From positions 1,922,001 to 1,986,000 of the forward strand of contig NZ_CP127915.1 of the NCBI RefSeq assembly GCF_032823475.1: a stretch of DNA of 64,000 nt. The letters are read 5' to 3'. The position numbers were made by a program, and so were the translations under genes. The stretch is from Acinetobacter sp. SAAs474. GTDB taxonomy: Bacteria > Pseudomonadota > Gammaproteobacteria > Pseudomonadales > Moraxellaceae. The notes beneath the pieces were generated by a model that saw only the letters and a list, made by a program, of their open reading frames with translations, did not search any database and was not told the origin of the DNA. This document shows positions 28,166 to 37,970 of the stretch, piece after piece; position 1 is the first letter of the stretch, and each line of letters starts with the position of its first letter.

Positions 28166-29611
28166 TTATTCATCATCATCAAATTGAGCATAAAACTCAG
28201 GTGATAAATTGCTAAAGCGGGTATATTGGCCTTCAAAGGCAAGTCGTACCGTACCGATTGGACCATTACGCTGTTTACCAATAATGATTTCTGCTGTACC
28301 AGCTTCTTTAGATTCCTTATTGTAGACCTCATCACGATAAATAAACATGATTAAATCGGCATCCTGCTCAATTGCACCTGATTCACGTAGATCGGACATC
28401 ACTGGGCGTTTATTGGGGCGGTTTTCTAAAGAGCGGTTAAGCTGTGAAAGTGCAATGACTGGACATTGCATTTCTTTAGCCAAGGCTTTTAAACTACGTG
28501 AAATTTCTGAAATCTCACCGACACGGTTGTCGCCCATACCTGGTACTTTCATCAATTGTAAATAATCGACCATAATACAGCCAATTTTACCCCCATGCTG
28601 TTTGGCAATACGTCGTGCTCTTGCACGAAGTTCAGTTGGTGGTAATGCTGAAGAGTCATCGATATATAAGTGCTTCTCTTGAAGCTGTAAAATGGTTCCG
28701 GTTACTTTTGACCATTCTTCGCCATCCAGCTTACCTGCGCGTAAATGTCCTTGATGGACTTTACCGTATGCTGAAATTAAACGCATGGCGATCGAATCTG
28801 CTGGCATTTCCATGGAGAAAACAAGTGCTGGTAAGTTATTGTTAAATAGCACACTTTCAACCAAATTCATGGCAAAAGTCGTTTTTCCCATGGATGGACG
28901 TGCTGCTACAATGATTAAATCACCAGATTGCATTCCTGAGGTCTTATTATCTAGTTCTAAGAAACCTGTCGTTAAGCCAGTAATATTACCTTCTAATTGA
29001 GATAACTCATTAAGTTTATCAAATACATCAGCGACTACACTGGTGATGGGTTTAGGTCCAGCGTTCTTTTTATTATTGTTGTGTTGTTCAGCAATTTGAA
29101 ATACATTGGTTTCTGCTAAATCTAGAATTTCACTGACTGAGCGACCTTTAGTGTCATAAGCGCTTTGTAAAATTTCACTGCTGACTTTAATCATATTTCT
29201 CAGTGTTGAGAATTCTTTAATTTTGGTGGCATAGGTTTCAATATTATAGAAACTAGAAGGAGAGTCTGCCATTAATTGCATTAAATATTCTTCACCGCCT
29301 GCGGCATCAAGTAAGTTTTGCTTGATTAACCAGTCATTGACCAATACCGCATCGTAAGGTGAGTTTTCTTTGGCTAATGTATCAATCGCACGGAAAATAT
29401 ATTTATGGCGAGTCGCATAAAAATCAGACTCTTGCAAAACATCGCCTACTTGTTCAAAAGATTCTGCCACAGTCATTAAGGCGGCCAGAACGGCTTGTTC
29501 AATCGCCAAATTATGTGGAGGGGTGCGAAATTCTTTTAAAGCAGTATTTTCGTTCATCACTAAATCGATTTTGGATGCACTAGCTTTGGTTTTGGCATTT
29601 GCCTGTGACAT
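28166..29611 (-). CDS. dnaB: Replicative DNA helicase
   Basis: A 481-residue hexameric helicase that unwinds DNA ahead of the replisome and recruits primase. The N-terminal helical domain (about 30-135: NLAIEQAVLAALM) is joined by a linker to the RecA-like domain: Walker A IVAARPSMGKTTFAMN, FSMEMPADSIAMRL, Walker B IGCIMVDYLQLM, and the C-terminal DLRESGAIEQDADLIMFIYRDEVY with the arginine-finger region. No intein is present. It lies between rplI (upstream) and alr (downstream), the standard arrangement; a terminator separates it from rplI. Confidence 0.97.
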   Translation of the reverse strand: MSQANAKTKASASKIDLVMNENTALKEFRTPPHNLAIEQAVLAALMTVAESFEQVGDVLQESDFYATRHKYIFRAIDTLAKENSPYDAVLVNDWLIKQNLLDAAGGEEYLMQLMADSPSSFYNIETYATKIKEFSTLRNMIKVSSEILQSAYDTKGRSVSEILDLAETNVFQIAEQHNNNKKNAGPKPITSVVADVFDKLNELSQLEGNITGLTTGFLELDNKTSGMQSGDLIIVAARPSMGKTTFAMNLVESVLFNNNLPALVFSMEMPADSIAMRLISAYGKVHQGHLRAGKLDGEEWSKVTGTILQLQEKHLYIDDSSALPPTELRARARRIAKQHGGKIGCIMVDYLQLMKVPGMGDNRVGEISEISRSLKALAKEMQCPVIALSQLNRSLENRPNKRPVMSDLRESGAIEQDADLIMFIYRDEVYNKESKEAGTAEIIIGKQRNGPIGTVRLAFEGQYTRFSNLSPEFYAQFDDDE

Positions 29612-29770
29612 ATAAATCCCTGATTTTTAATACAGTAAATGCAAAATATTGCGTTTAAATATGTTTTAGATTTTGATATTTAAACAAATGATACGCTTTC
29701 TAATTTAAAATGCGAATCGAAATTTTCATTGAAGATGTTATCAAAAATAACAGATTCTTTTTAGAGATAA

Positions 29771-29800
29771 AAAAAGAGCATGCTAAAGCATGCTCTTTTT
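29771..29800. terminator. Bidirectional terminator after rplI
   Basis: AAAAAGAGCATGC (29771-29783) and GCATGCTCTTTTT (29788-29800) make a 13-bp perfect stem with loop TAAA, with T-runs on both strands. It is 12 bases after the rplI stop. Confidence 0.9.
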
Positions 29801-29811
29801 TTTGCAAAAAA

Positions 29812-30258
29812 TTACTCAGCGACGATAGTCACAAGAACTTCTGCAATAACATCATGATGCAATTGGATTGCGATGTTGAATTCACCAGTGTTGCGAAGTG
29901 CACCTAATGGTAAACGAACTTCTGCACGGTCAACTTCAAGACCAGCATTGGTTAACGCGTCAGCGATATCACGTGTACCGATAGAACCGAAGAGTTTACC
30001 TTCATCACCAGCTTTTGCAGTGATAACGATATTAACTTCGTTCAATTGATCAGCACGTGCTTGAGCAGCAGCCAATACTTCAGCTTCTTGTTTCTCAAGT
30101 TCAGCACGACGAGCTTCAAAAGCAGCAGTGTTTGCTTCAGTTGCAGCAACTGCTTTCCCTTGAGGGATTAAGTAGTTACGGCCATAACCAGCTTTAACTG
30201 AAACTTTATCACCAAGTTTACCAAGGTTTTTAATGCGTTGTAATAAGATAATATCCAC
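29812..30258 (-). CDS. rplI: 50S ribosomal protein bL9
   Basis: A 148-residue ribosomal protein. The N-terminal rRNA-binding domain has the signature [36 protein letters not shown] in the expected place; it is linked by a long helix (about 45-75, Ala/Glu-rich) to the C-terminal domain with [16 protein letters not shown]. Bound near the L1 stalk of 23S rRNA, it affects reading-frame maintenance. Last gene of the rpsF-rpsR-rplI operon; the gap to rpsR is nine bases, and a terminator follows. Confidence 0.97.
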   Translation of the reverse strand: MDIILLQRIKNLGKLGDKVSVKAGYGRNYLIPQGKAVAATEANTAAFEARRAELEKQEAEVLAAAQARADQLNEVNIVITAKAGDEGKLFGSIGTRDIADALTNAGLEVDRAEVRLPLGALRNTGEFNIAIQLHHDVIAEVLVTIVAE

Positions 30259-30267
30259 AGCTCAACC

Positions 30268-30495
30268 TCACTTATGATTGTCAGTGTAAGGGATCAAAGA
30301 CAAGTAGCGAGCTTGTTTGATAGCAAGCGCTAATTGACGTTGATAACGAGCTTTAGTACCTGTAATACGGCTAGGAACGATCTTGCCATTTTCAGTAATG
30401 TACTGTTTTAAAGTGTCAATATCTTTGTAGTCGATGTACGTAACGTTCTCAGCTGTAAAGCGGCAGAACTTGCGACGACGGTAAAAACGTGCCAT
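30268..30495 (-). CDS. rpsR: 30S ribosomal protein bS18
   Basis: A 75-residue ribosomal protein beginning [14 protein letters not shown], with the conserved [19 protein letters not shown] and [20 protein letters not shown] segments. It forms a heterodimer with bS6 on the platform of the 30S subunit. The middle gene of the operon, 11 bases after rpsF and nine before rplI. Length is standard. Confidence 0.97.
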   Translation of the reverse strand: MARFYRRRKFCRFTAENVTYIDYKDIDTLKQYITENGKIVPSRITGTKARYQRQLALAIKQARYLSLIPYTDNHK

Positions 30496-30506
30496 TGATG
30501 TTCTCC

Positions 30507-30893
30507 TTATGCTTCAGCAGAGTCTTGAGCCAATTGTGCTTCTTCACGTTGAGCTTTACGCGCACGTTTTTCTTCAGCACTCTTAGCCAATAAAGACTCT
30601 TCAGTGATAGCGTGTTCACGACGGATGATAAGACTACGAATAATTGCGTCATTATAACGGAATAACTCTTCAAGCTCATCAAGCGTAGTTTGACCACATT
30701 CGATATTCATCAAAATGTAGTGCGCTTTATGGATTTTGTTAATTGGGTAAGCCAATTGGCGACGGCCCCAATCTTCAAGACGATGAATTTGACCTTCAGC
30801 TTCTTTAATGTGAGAGATATAGCGTTCAACCATACCTACCACTTGATCGCTTTGATCTGGATGTACCAGAAGTACGATTTCGTAGTGACGCAT
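30507..30893 (-). CDS. rpsF: 30S ribosomal protein bS6
   Basis: A 128-residue ribosomal protein: [59 protein letters not shown] are the classic bS6 strands and helices. The C-terminal 25 residues form a charged, Glu/Arg-rich tail; in E. coli the equivalent tail receives added glutamates from RimK. First gene of the operon. The ribosome site AAGGAG can pair with CTCCTT 40 bases upstream, and the leader resembles the S6:S18-responsive type (see the leader entry). Confidence 0.97.
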   Translation of the reverse strand: MRHYEIVLLVHPDQSDQVVGMVERYISHIKEAEGQIHRLEDWGRRQLAYPINKIHKAHYILMNIECGQTTLDELEELFRYNDAIIRSLIIRREHAITEESLLAKSAEEKRARKAQREEAQLAQDSAEA

Positions 30894-30990
30894 TGTCAGC
30901 TCCTTACGGATTATACAGCCCCTGACGTAATTATCAGAAGCAAGGAGTCACAACCTAAAAAAAGTTGTGCCGTAGTATTTACGGAAGCGA
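30894..30990 (-). promoter_or_regulatory. Putative S6:S18-responsive leader of rpsF
   Basis: On minus, GCAAGGAG-complement CTCCTTGC (30947-30940) can pair with GTAAGGAG (30907-30900), an 8-bp helix with one G-U that hides the rpsF ribosome site. An inner CTGA/TCAG helix (30937-30934 with 30925-30922) closes the domain. CCG stands at 30909-30907, beside the helix. Published S6:S18 leaders contain a CCG-bearing hairpin mimicking the 16S site. Upstream, CACAAC/GTTGTG and CCGTA/TACGG add two small hairpins. The match to the published fold is my inference. Confidence 0.5.
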
Positions 30991-30992
30991 AG

Positions 30993-31021
30993 ATTCTAGA
31001 GTCTTTAGCCACAAAATTCAA
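30993..31021 (-). promoter_or_regulatory. Promoter of rpsF-rpsR-rplI
   Basis: On minus, -35 TTGAAT (31021-31016), a 17-base spacer and -10 TAGAAT (30998-30993) form a good sigma-70 promoter about 95 bases before the rpsF ATG. A second possibility further up has TTGACA (31258-31253) and TATAAC (31237-31232) with a short 15-base spacer. Confidence 0.6.
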
Positions 31022-31372
31022 GCAGTAAATCGCGGCTTGATACTTATTTTTTTAGTGATCATTGATTTATCGGAGAGCTTTAGGTTATCAAATACGCAGA
31101 GGTGGTGATGTTGAACTGGATCGTGGTATTTACTCAATCATTATAGAAGCCAAGGTTTAGTAGAAGCTAAGGTTTAGATTCATACACGACTCAAATTATT
31201 ACCAAGATATGAGGGGCAGATCAATGTAATGGTTATAATTTTTGTTGGCGTATGTCAAACAATTCACAATGAATAATGCCTTGCAGTGATGACAAGATGA
31301 CATTATTCATTGTACATATCATTTAACAAACAGGAGTGTCACTCAGTGATCAATACTGATGTTAGTTTGAAA
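31022..31372. other. Intergenic with a long inverted repeat
   Basis: No gene seen. ACAATGAATAATG (31266-31278) is repeated inverted as CATTATTCATTGT (31301-31313), a perfect 13-bp pair around 22 bases that also contain CTTG/CAAG. It lies 60 bases beyond the end of the minus-strand MFS gene and may be its terminator, though it lacks a U-tract. A weak TTAGTTT/AAACTAA pair overlaps the MFS stop. Confidence 0.45.
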
Positions 31373-32782
31373 CTAATTTAATTGTTCAATTTCGATACTT
31401 TGACGATAATAGTGACAGCCTTTAAAGAGTAACCATGCACCAATAATACCTGCCACTAGATTAACAATCGAAATTGAATTACCGACCATCAAGGTGTTTT
31501 GATAGTATTTATCGGTAATTAATGCAACGGCAGTGGTTCCAATGCCAAGTGCAATCAAATTTGAAATTAATAAAAATTTTGCAGAAACTTGTGCACGTAG
31601 TTGATTGGGCGTCAGCATTTGAGTCGCTGCTGCAGAAGCGGGAATCGGAAAGGTCGAAAAAAACATCGCCACAAAAATCAGTGCAAAAGAGCCATATAGA
31701 TGATCGACTTGAGTGAATAAAACACTTGGAATGATTAAGGCTGCGCACCCAATGGCACCTGTACGAATTGCAGCATCGCGATAACCGCGTTTCTGGAAAA
31801 GATCAATAAGCCAACCGCAGAAAAAAGCGCCTGCAGTATTTGCGATTAAAATAATTATGCCGAGGATATAGCCCGTTTGACTGGCATCTAAACCAAAATG
31901 ACGCATGTAATAGGCAGGTGCCCAGCCAAGTAAGGAATAGAGCATCATGGTATAGAATGAAAAACCAATAAAATGACAGAAAAAAGTTTTTTTATGCAGC
32001 TTAATAAAAGCGATAGAGTTTTTAAACGACGCTTTGATGACTTGACCATCTTGGCCAACTTTAAGACCTTTGCGTGTTGGTTCACGCACTGTCATAACCA
32101 TGACCAATGCCAGTAAAATACCCGGTAAACCAACGATCATAAAAGTCAGTTGCCATGTTTTAATCTGTCCTAAAACCGGAATCACGATGCTGTCTATATT
32201 TTTTAATAATCCAATCACATAGCCGCCAATAAGAAAAGCTAAGCCTGAACCAACAAAAGCACCGATGGCATACACACCCAGTGCACGGCCCAGTTTATCT
32301 TTGGGAAATAAATCTGAAACAATTGAGTAAAAAGCAGGTGACAGTGCAGCTTCACCAGCTCCGACACTTAAGCGTGCTAAAAACATTTGTATAAAGTTCT
32401 TACTGAGTCCGCAGGCTGCTGTGGCTAAACTCCAAAAAGCGATACCTATAGCAATAATTTTGATTCTTGACTTTTTATCTGACAGTGCGGCAATTGGTAC
32501 GCCCATAAATGCATAAAATAATGAAAATGCCAGACCTTGTAACAAGCTGAATTGCGTGTCACTGAGCATTAGATCAGCTTTAATTGGTTCGATCATCAAC
32601 GATAAAATTTGCCGGTCTACAAAAGACAAAATATAGGCCACCATACAAATCAGAACAACATACCATTGATAGGTGGTATTGCTCTGATGTTCAGTGATTT
32701 CAGGAAGGGGGATGTCGTTGGCTTTGATGGTTATTTCTTTACCATTACTCGGTGGTTCTATTTCTAGAGATTGATCATTCAT
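31373..32782 (-). CDS. MFS transporter, spinster-like, in the paa region
   Basis: A 469-residue, 12-helix transporter with a 35-residue hydrophilic N-terminus (many acidic residues and Pro). Helix 1 reads YVVLICMVAYILSFVDRQILSLM, with the FxDRQ motif of the spinster-like/sugar-phosphate-type MFS group; the loop 2-3 motif is GVPIAALSDKKSRIKI. Its promoter region carries a GATACTAT motif also present in the paaZ-paaA control region, so it may be co-regulated and may carry phenylacetate or a related acid. It is oriented like paaZ, with 190 bases between. Substrate not established. Confidence 0.82.
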   Translation of the reverse strand: MNDQSLEIEPPSNGKEITIKANDIPLPEITEHQSNTTYQWYVVLICMVAYILSFVDRQILSLMIEPIKADLMLSDTQFSLLQGLAFSLFYAFMGVPIAALSDKKSRIKIIAIGIAFWSLATAACGLSKNFIQMFLARLSVGAGEAALSPAFYSIVSDLFPKDKLGRALGVYAIGAFVGSGLAFLIGGYVIGLLKNIDSIVIPVLGQIKTWQLTFMIVGLPGILLALVMVMTVREPTRKGLKVGQDGQVIKASFKNSIAFIKLHKKTFFCHFIGFSFYTMMLYSLLGWAPAYYMRHFGLDASQTGYILGIIILIANTAGAFFCGWLIDLFQKRGYRDAAIRTGAIGCAALIIPSVLFTQVDHLYGSFALIFVAMFFSTFPIPASAAATQMLTPNQLRAQVSAKFLLISNLIALGIGTTAVALITDKYYQNTLMVGNSISIVNLVAGIIGAWLLFKGCHYYRQSIEIEQLN

Positions 32783-32908
32783 TATGCAATATCCTTTGCA
32801 AATACTATGAGATTTAATGACACAAATAATTTAATTTGTTTTTATTTTTGTATCATGAATTGAATTTAGGTTGTAAATTGAAAATAGTCAATGAAATTAT
32901 TATAAAAA

Positions 32909-32916
32909 GATACTAT
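32909..32916. promoter_or_regulatory. GATACTAT motif upstream of the MFS gene
   Basis: GATACTAT sits just upstream of a TATAAT (minus, 32904-32899) in front of the MFS gene. The same octamer, or GATACAAT, is found twice in the paaZ-paaA divergent region, suggesting a common operator, possibly for PaaX. Confidence 0.4.
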
Positions 32917-32973
32917 TTTTTTTATTTTTTAAAAAAAAGGAATCATGAAGATTCCTTTTGCAATGTATCGAGT

Positions 32974-35088
32974 TTAGTTGGTACGTTCAACCAGTGTTAA
33001 AATATCATAGGTGGCAACCAGTTCATCACGTTGATTTTTAACTTTAATATCCCATACCACGACGCCATGAGGTTTTTGGGTAGGATCGCGTAATGTTTTT
33101 ACAGTTTTTTGCTTACAGGTAAGTTCGACTTGAATGGTATCACCAATTTTTACCGGTTCTACAAAACGTAAATTATCCATACCATAATTGGCAATTACAG
33201 GACCCACAGCAGCATCAACAAATAGCCCCGCAGCAGCAGATACAATAAAATAGCCATGTGCTACACGCTCACCGAATAAAGATTCAGCTGCGGCAATTTG
33301 ATCCATATGGGCGTAAAAATAGTCACCACTGAGACCAGCAAAACTGACGATATCTGCTTCGGTAACAGTACGTCTAGCAGTGAGTAGACGTTCACCAATA
33401 CGAAGTTCATCAAAAGACTTCTTAAAAGGATGAACACGATCGGTCATGGCATCTGCGCCGATGGTCCAGCAATGGCCAACTTGTGTCAGTGCATTTGGAC
33501 TGCCTTGAATCGCACTACGTTGCATATAATGTTTTACAGCGCGTAGTCCACCCAATTCCTCGCCACCACCAGCCCGGCCAGGTCCACCATGTACAAGATG
33601 GGGAAGTGGTGATCCATGACCTGTACTTTCTTTAGCACTGATACTGTCTAGAATATGAATTCGACCATGCCATGGGGCGATTTTTCTAACTAATTCTTCA
33701 ATGTTTTCATTATGATGTCGTATAATGGAAGCCACTAAACTACCTTCACCACGTGCAACCAGAGTGGTCAGTTGGGCAATATCCTGATAAGGCATCAAAG
33801 TAACGACAGGCCCAAATGCTTCAATGGTATGAATATTTTTAGCTTGCATTGGATCTGTGCAACGTAAAAGTGTCGGTGGATAAAATGCGCCTTGTTCTGG
33901 ATAAGCAGTTACAATCTTGACATCCTGGCGTAAGTGGCTACCAAAAACAATTTCTGCTTCTTGGCTTAATTGTTCTACTTTTTCAATCACATCCTGTTTT
34001 TGTTTTAAGCTGGCTAAAGCACCCATATGGATGCCATCCTGATTCGGATCACCGACCACGATCTGTTTGAGTTTTTCAATCAGAAGATTTTCCACGTGAT
34101 GCAATAACGTGGTGGGTATAAATGCGCGACGAATTGCTGTACATTTTTGCCCTGCTTTTGTTGTCATTTCACGTAATATCTCACGTACAAATAAAGCAAT
34201 CGCTGCATCATCAGCTTCAGGTGTTAAAATCGCACTATTGACAGAGTCGGCCTCCATACTAAATGGAATCGAATAGGCATTTAAATGAGGATGTGCGCGT
34301 AATTTTTGCCCTGTTGCAGCGGAGCCTGTAAACGTGACGGTGTCTTGTGGATTTAGATAATCAAATAAATCATATGTTTGACCACAAATAATCTGTAAAG
34401 CACCATCAGGTAAAAAGCCACTTTCATGAATGGCTTTGACGACAGCATGAGTAAGTTCTGCACCTTCTGTCGCAGGTTTAACAATACACGGTACGCCTGC
34501 CAATAGCGTTGGTGCAATTTTTTCTAACATGCCCCAAATCGGAAAATTAAAGGCATTGATGTGTACAGCAACGCCTGCTTTGGGGTGAAGGATATGTTTT
34601 GCACCAAAAGTTCCTTGTTTAGAAAGAGGAATCCATGCGTCTTCAACCCAAGCAGTTTCATCACTAAGTTCTCGACGAACTAAGCTCGAATAGGCATATA
34701 AGGTTCCTATACCACCTTCAATATCAATCCAAGCATCTTTACGGGTACAGCCTGTTGCTGATGCAAGTGCATAATATTGTTCCTTGCGTTCCATTAAATA
34801 CTGTGCGACTTGTTTTAAAGCATGTGCACGTTGATGGAAAGTCCATTCTGCCAGTGTGGCACCTTTTTGCTTGGCATAATCAACCACAGCGCGCATTGGC
34901 ATACCTTGACTGCTGACCTGATAAATTGCCTTACCCGTAATGGCATGATAAACCACTCGAAAATCTGTTTGCGCAATGTATTCATGGCCTTGTACCAGTG
35001 AGCTTAAGATTTTCACTTTTGCTGCATCGGCTTGAGTTAAGTCCTGTTGTTGGCTGGTTGTGTTTGATGTGGCATCTGGCACAAACAT
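32974..35088 (-). CDS. paaZ: Bifunctional oxepin-CoA hydrolase/3-oxo-5,6-dehydrosuberyl-CoA semialdehyde dehydrogenase
   Basis: A 704-residue fusion enzyme started at ATG 35088 behind GGAG (the frame extends to 35172 without homology). It opens the oxepin-CoA ring and oxidises the resulting aldehyde. Residues about 30-540 are an aldehyde dehydrogenase: FTGSAATGQ for NADP binding, then [14 protein letters not shown] with the catalytic Cys. Residues about 560-700 are a MaoC-like hot-dog hydratase: [14 protein letters not shown] has the Asp and His four residues apart as in E. coli PaaZ. It is divergent from paaA; the promoter region holds two copies of GATAC(T/A)AT. Confidence 0.95.
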   Translation of the reverse strand: MFVPDATSNTTSQQQDLTQADAAKVKILSSLVQGHEYIAQTDFRVVYHAITGKAIYQVSSQGMPMRAVVDYAKQKGATLAEWTFHQRAHALKQVAQYLMERKEQYYALASATGCTRKDAWIDIEGGIGTLYAYSSLVRRELSDETAWVEDAWIPLSKQGTFGAKHILHPKAGVAVHINAFNFPIWGMLEKIAPTLLAGVPCIVKPATEGAELTHAVVKAIHESGFLPDGALQIICGQTYDLFDYLNPQDTVTFTGSAATGQKLRAHPHLNAYSIPFSMEADSVNSAILTPEADDAAIALFVREILREMTTKAGQKCTAIRRAFIPTTLLHHVENLLIEKLKQIVVGDPNQDGIHMGALASLKQKQDVIEKVEQLSQEAEIVFGSHLRQDVKIVTAYPEQGAFYPPTLLRCTDPMQAKNIHTIEAFGPVVTLMPYQDIAQLTTLVARGEGSLVASIIRHHNENIEELVRKIAPWHGRIHILDSISAKESTGHGSPLPHLVHGGPGRAGGGEELGGLRAVKHYMQRSAIQGSPNALTQVGHCWTIGADAMTDRVHPFKKSFDELRIGERLLTARRTVTEADIVSFAGLSGDYFYAHMDQIAAAESLFGERVAHGYFIVSAAAGLFVDAAVGPVIANYGMDNLRFVEPVKIGDTIQVELTCKQKTVKTLRDPTQKPHGVVVWDIKVKNQRDELVATYDILTLVERTN

Positions 35089-35349
35089 AATAAAACTCCA
35101 TTTTTGATACAATATTAAATATTTTTTAGTTTTAATGTTTCGTAATTTGATTTTAAAATTGCAAAATGTCAATCAAAAATATTCACTAAAAAATTAAATG
35201 AGTCGAAAATTTATAAAAATAGTTAATAAAAACAGGAATATAGATTATTTTATAATTTTAATTTATTTGATACTATAAAATAATTATTGATTTTAATTGT
35301 GTATCGTTTTAATTTATCAATATCAACACTTGGGATAAGTGAGGGAAAA
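35089..35349. promoter_or_regulatory. Divergent paaZ-paaA control region
   Basis: Very A/T-rich DNA with promoters for both directions. GATACAAT at 35106-35113 lies next to the paaZ side and GATACTAT at 35269-35276 next to the paaA side, both preceded by TTT and followed by A/T runs. TATAAA at 35274-35279 may be the paaA -10. PaaX, encoded downstream, is the expected regulator; the E. coli PaaX consensus was not found as such. Confidence 0.5.
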
Positions 35350-36291
35350 ATGAATCAGCAACAAAAAATATTTGATCAAAATATTGCGACAGATATTTCG
35401 ATAGAGCCGAAGGACTGGATGCCTGATGCTTATCGTCAAACACTTATTCGCCAAATTGGGCAGCATGCACATTCTGAAGTGGTTGGAATGTTGCCGGAAG
35501 GGAATTGGATTACACGAGCGCCAACATTAAAACGTAAAGCCGTTCTGTTAGCTAAAGTACAGGATGAAGCCGGACATGGTTTATATCTTTATAGTGCTGC
35601 TGAAACCTTGGGTGCAGATCGTGATGAGATGATGGATAAACTAATCGCAGGGAAAATGAAGTATTCATCAATTTTCAATTATCCGACTTTGACATGGGCA
35701 GATGTTGCAGCGATTGGCTGGTTGGTCGATGGTGCAGCAATTGTCAATCAGGTTGCTTTATGTCGAACCTCTTATGGACCATACGCACGTGCTATGGTAC
35801 GGATCTGTAAAGAAGAAAGTTTTCATCAACGCCAAGGTTTTGAAGCCATGATGCAGTTGGCACAGGGAACAGCCGAACAAAAACAAATGGCACAAGATGC
35901 GGTAAATCGTTTTTGGTGGCCAGCATTAATGATGTTTGGTCCAAGTGATGATAACTCACCGAATAGTGCACAAAGTATGCAGTGGAAAATTAAATTATTT
36001 AGTAATGATGCATTACGGCAGAAGTTTGTTGATAACACAGTACCGCAAGTTTTACAGCTCGGTCTGACTGTACCTGATCCAGATCTTCAATTTAATCAAG
36101 AAACCGGACATTATCAATTTGGCGCCATAGATTGGCAGGAATTTTTTGCTGTTTTAGCCGGTCAAGGGCCATGTAATCATGAACGTATTGAAGCACGTCG
36201 TAAAGCATGGCAAGACGGTAAATGGGTGCGTGATGCTGCTGTGATATATGCCAAGAAACAGCAGCAGCTAGATGCTCAAAAAGTTGCTTAA
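35350..36291 (+). CDS. paaA: Phenylacetyl-CoA 1,2-epoxidase, catalytic subunit
   Basis: A 313-residue diiron oxygenase started at ATG 35350 behind GAGGGA. With PaaB, PaaC and PaaE it inserts one oxygen into phenylacetyl-CoA, giving the ring 1,2-epoxide. The diiron ligands are seen as two ExxH motifs: [12 protein letters not shown] and [26 protein letters not shown] at the end is a CoA-contacting family segment. First gene of the plus-strand paa operon; 29 bases separate it from paaB. Confidence 0.97.
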   Translation: MNQQQKIFDQNIATDISIEPKDWMPDAYRQTLIRQIGQHAHSEVVGMLPEGNWITRAPTLKRKAVLLAKVQDEAGHGLYLYSAAETLGADRDEMMDKLIAGKMKYSSIFNYPTLTWADVAAIGWLVDGAAIVNQVALCRTSYGPYARAMVRICKEESFHQRQGFEAMMQLAQGTAEQKQMAQDAVNRFWWPALMMFGPSDDNSPNSAQSMQWKIKLFSNDALRQKFVDNTVPQVLQLGLTVPDPDLQFNQETGHYQFGAIDWQEFFAVLAGQGPCNHERIEARRKAWQDGKWVRDAAVIYAKKQQQLDAQKVA

Positions 36292-36320
36292 TCAAATTAA
36301 AGATAAACGGAATTTAAATT

Positions 36321-36611
36321 ATGGATAATCAAAATCACTGGTCTTTATATGAAGTATTTATTCGTAGCAAACAAGGCCTAAGTCATCGTCATGTGGGTAG
36401 TGTGCGTGCGCCTGATGATGAAATTGCATTACAAAATGCGCGTGACGTATATACACGCCGCAATGAGGGAATTAGTATTTGGGTGATTAAATCTGAGCTG
36501 ATTACATCTTCACAACCAGATGAAAAACCTGAGTTTTTTGATCCATCACTGGATAAGGTCTACCGACATCCTACTTTTTACCATATTCCAGATGGCATTG
36601 AGCATATGTAA
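36321..36611 (+). CDS. paaB: Phenylacetyl-CoA epoxidase subunit PaaB
   Basis: A 96-residue subunit that bridges PaaA-PaaC heterodimers in the epoxidase complex. Family segments: WSLYEVFIRSKQGLSHRHVGSV and ALQNARDVYTRRNEGISIWVI; the C-terminal KVYRHPTFYHIPDGIEHM is typical. Position between paaA and paaC is as in E. coli. Length is standard. Confidence 0.96.
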   Translation: MDNQNHWSLYEVFIRSKQGLSHRHVGSVRAPDDEIALQNARDVYTRRNEGISIWVIKSELITSSQPDEKPEFFDPSLDKVYRHPTFYHIPDGIEHM

Positions 36612-36623
36612 GAGGTGATGATC

Positions 36624-37379
36624 ATGAAAAATCCTGTATTAGCACAATTTCTTTTACATATTGGCGATAGTCAACTGATTCTATCGCATCGCTTGGCTGA
36701 ATGGTGTGGTCATGCTCCAGAATTAGAGTTGGATATTGCTTTGGCCAATATTGGTTTGGACCTATTAGGGCAGGCACGTACAGCATTAACGCTGGCAGGT
36801 CAGTTTGAAGGTTTAGGTCGTGATGAAGATCAAATCGCATATTTGCGTACAGAGCGTGAATATCGCAATTTATTGCTGTGTGAACAACCCAATGGTGATT
36901 TTGCCCAAACCATCGTGCGGCAGTGGTTATTTGATCATTATCATGCATTGTTGCTGGATGCATTGAGCAATAGTGGTTGTTCTGAATTAGCAGCATTTGC
37001 CACTAAATCCTTAAAAGAAGTGAAATATCATTTGCGTTTTTCAACAGCTTGGATGGAGCGTTTGAGTTTATCCACGTCTGAAGCACATGACAAAGTACAA
37101 TATGCTTTACATCAACTATGGCGTTTTACTCAAGAATTATTTGTGTTAACGGCAGATGAACATACACTCGTTGCCGATGGTGTGATCAGCAATATTGAAG
37201 CATTACAACAGCAGTGGCAAATCTTGATTAAGCATGAACTTGACCGTTTTCAGTTAACCCTTGCCGAAATTCCAGCCTATCGCAATGGTGGCAAACAAGG
37301 ATTACATACGGAGCATCTCGGCTATGTACTGGCTGAAATGCAATATCTGCAGCGTACTTATCCACAAATGAGTTGGTAG
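36624..37379 (+). CDS. paaC: Phenylacetyl-CoA epoxidase structural subunit PaaC
   Basis: A 251-residue ferritin-like protein that pairs with PaaA but has lost most iron ligands; it is structural. I start it at ATG 36624 (MKNPVLAQFLLHIGD), eight bases after AGAGG; GTG 36615 and ATG 36618 are in frame. LANIGLDLLGQARTAL and EVKYHLRFSTAWMERL are characteristic. The gap to paaB is only 12 bases. Confidence 0.95.
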   Translation: MKNPVLAQFLLHIGDSQLILSHRLAEWCGHAPELELDIALANIGLDLLGQARTALTLAGQFEGLGRDEDQIAYLRTEREYRNLLLCEQPNGDFAQTIVRQWLFDHYHALLLDALSNSGCSELAAFATKSLKEVKYHLRFSTAWMERLSLSTSEAHDKVQYALHQLWRFTQELFVLTADEHTLVADGVISNIEALQQQWQILIKHELDRFQLTLAEIPAYRNGGKQGLHTEHLGYVLAEMQYLQRTYPQMSW

Positions 37380-37406
37380 TATTTTGTTGTTGAGGGAGCA
37401 AGTGTA

Positions 37407-37907
37407 ATGCAGATCATTCGACATGTTACTGAGCGGTGCTGGCAGGTTTTGGCTGATATAGCAGATCCTGAAATTCCAGTGTTATCGATATTAGATCTGG
37501 GCATGATCCGTGGTGTTGATTTGAACGCAGATCATGAAATTATCGTCCGTCTCACACCGACTTATAGTGGTTGTCCAGCAACAGATTTGTTAAAGGCAGA
37601 AATTATTCAGACATTCAGTCAGCATGGTCTTGTTCCTGTACAGGTTGTCATTGATTTATCAGAGGCATGGACAACAGATTGGATGAGCCAATCGGGTAAA
37701 AATAAACTGCAACAATATGGTATTGCGCCTCCTCAAGGTGATGCAGCGCATTGTGGAACACATGTGGCATTACAAGACGGTATTTCCTGCCCACAGTGTG
37801 CAAGTTCAGCAACCAAATTGTTAAGTGAATTTGGTTCAACTGCGTGTAAGGCACTCTATCAATGTCAAAACTGTTTAGAACCTTTTGACTATTTTAAATG
37901 TATTTAG
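37407..37907 (+). CDS. paaD: Phenylacetate epoxidase maturation protein PaaD
   Basis: A 166-residue protein of the MIP18/DUF59 family, believed to assemble the iron-sulfur cluster of the epoxidase reductase. The N-terminal domain shows IADPEIPVLSILDLGMIRGV and TPTYSGCPATDLLKAEI with its Cys. The C-terminus has a zinc ribbon: ISCPQCAS near residue 130 and YQCQNCLEPF near the end. Located between paaC and paaE as usual. Confidence 0.95.
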   Translation: MQIIRHVTERCWQVLADIADPEIPVLSILDLGMIRGVDLNADHEIIVRLTPTYSGCPATDLLKAEIIQTFSQHGLVPVQVVIDLSEAWTTDWMSQSGKNKLQQYGIAPPQGDAAHCGTHVALQDGISCPQCASSATKLLSEFGSTACKALYQCQNCLEPFDYFKCI

Positions 37908-37970
37908 ATGGAACAGCGTATGTGGTGATGGCTCTACCCATATATAGCCGAAACCAAGAGGGATTTTTTA

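Noticed and set aside
30690..31028. 112-codon plus frame across rpsF and its leader
   Set aside because: It is the shadow of rpsF and of a structured leader.
35089..35349. E. coli-type PaaX operator
   Set aside because: No good match to the TGATTC-type consensus; only the GATAC(T/A)AT motif is supported.
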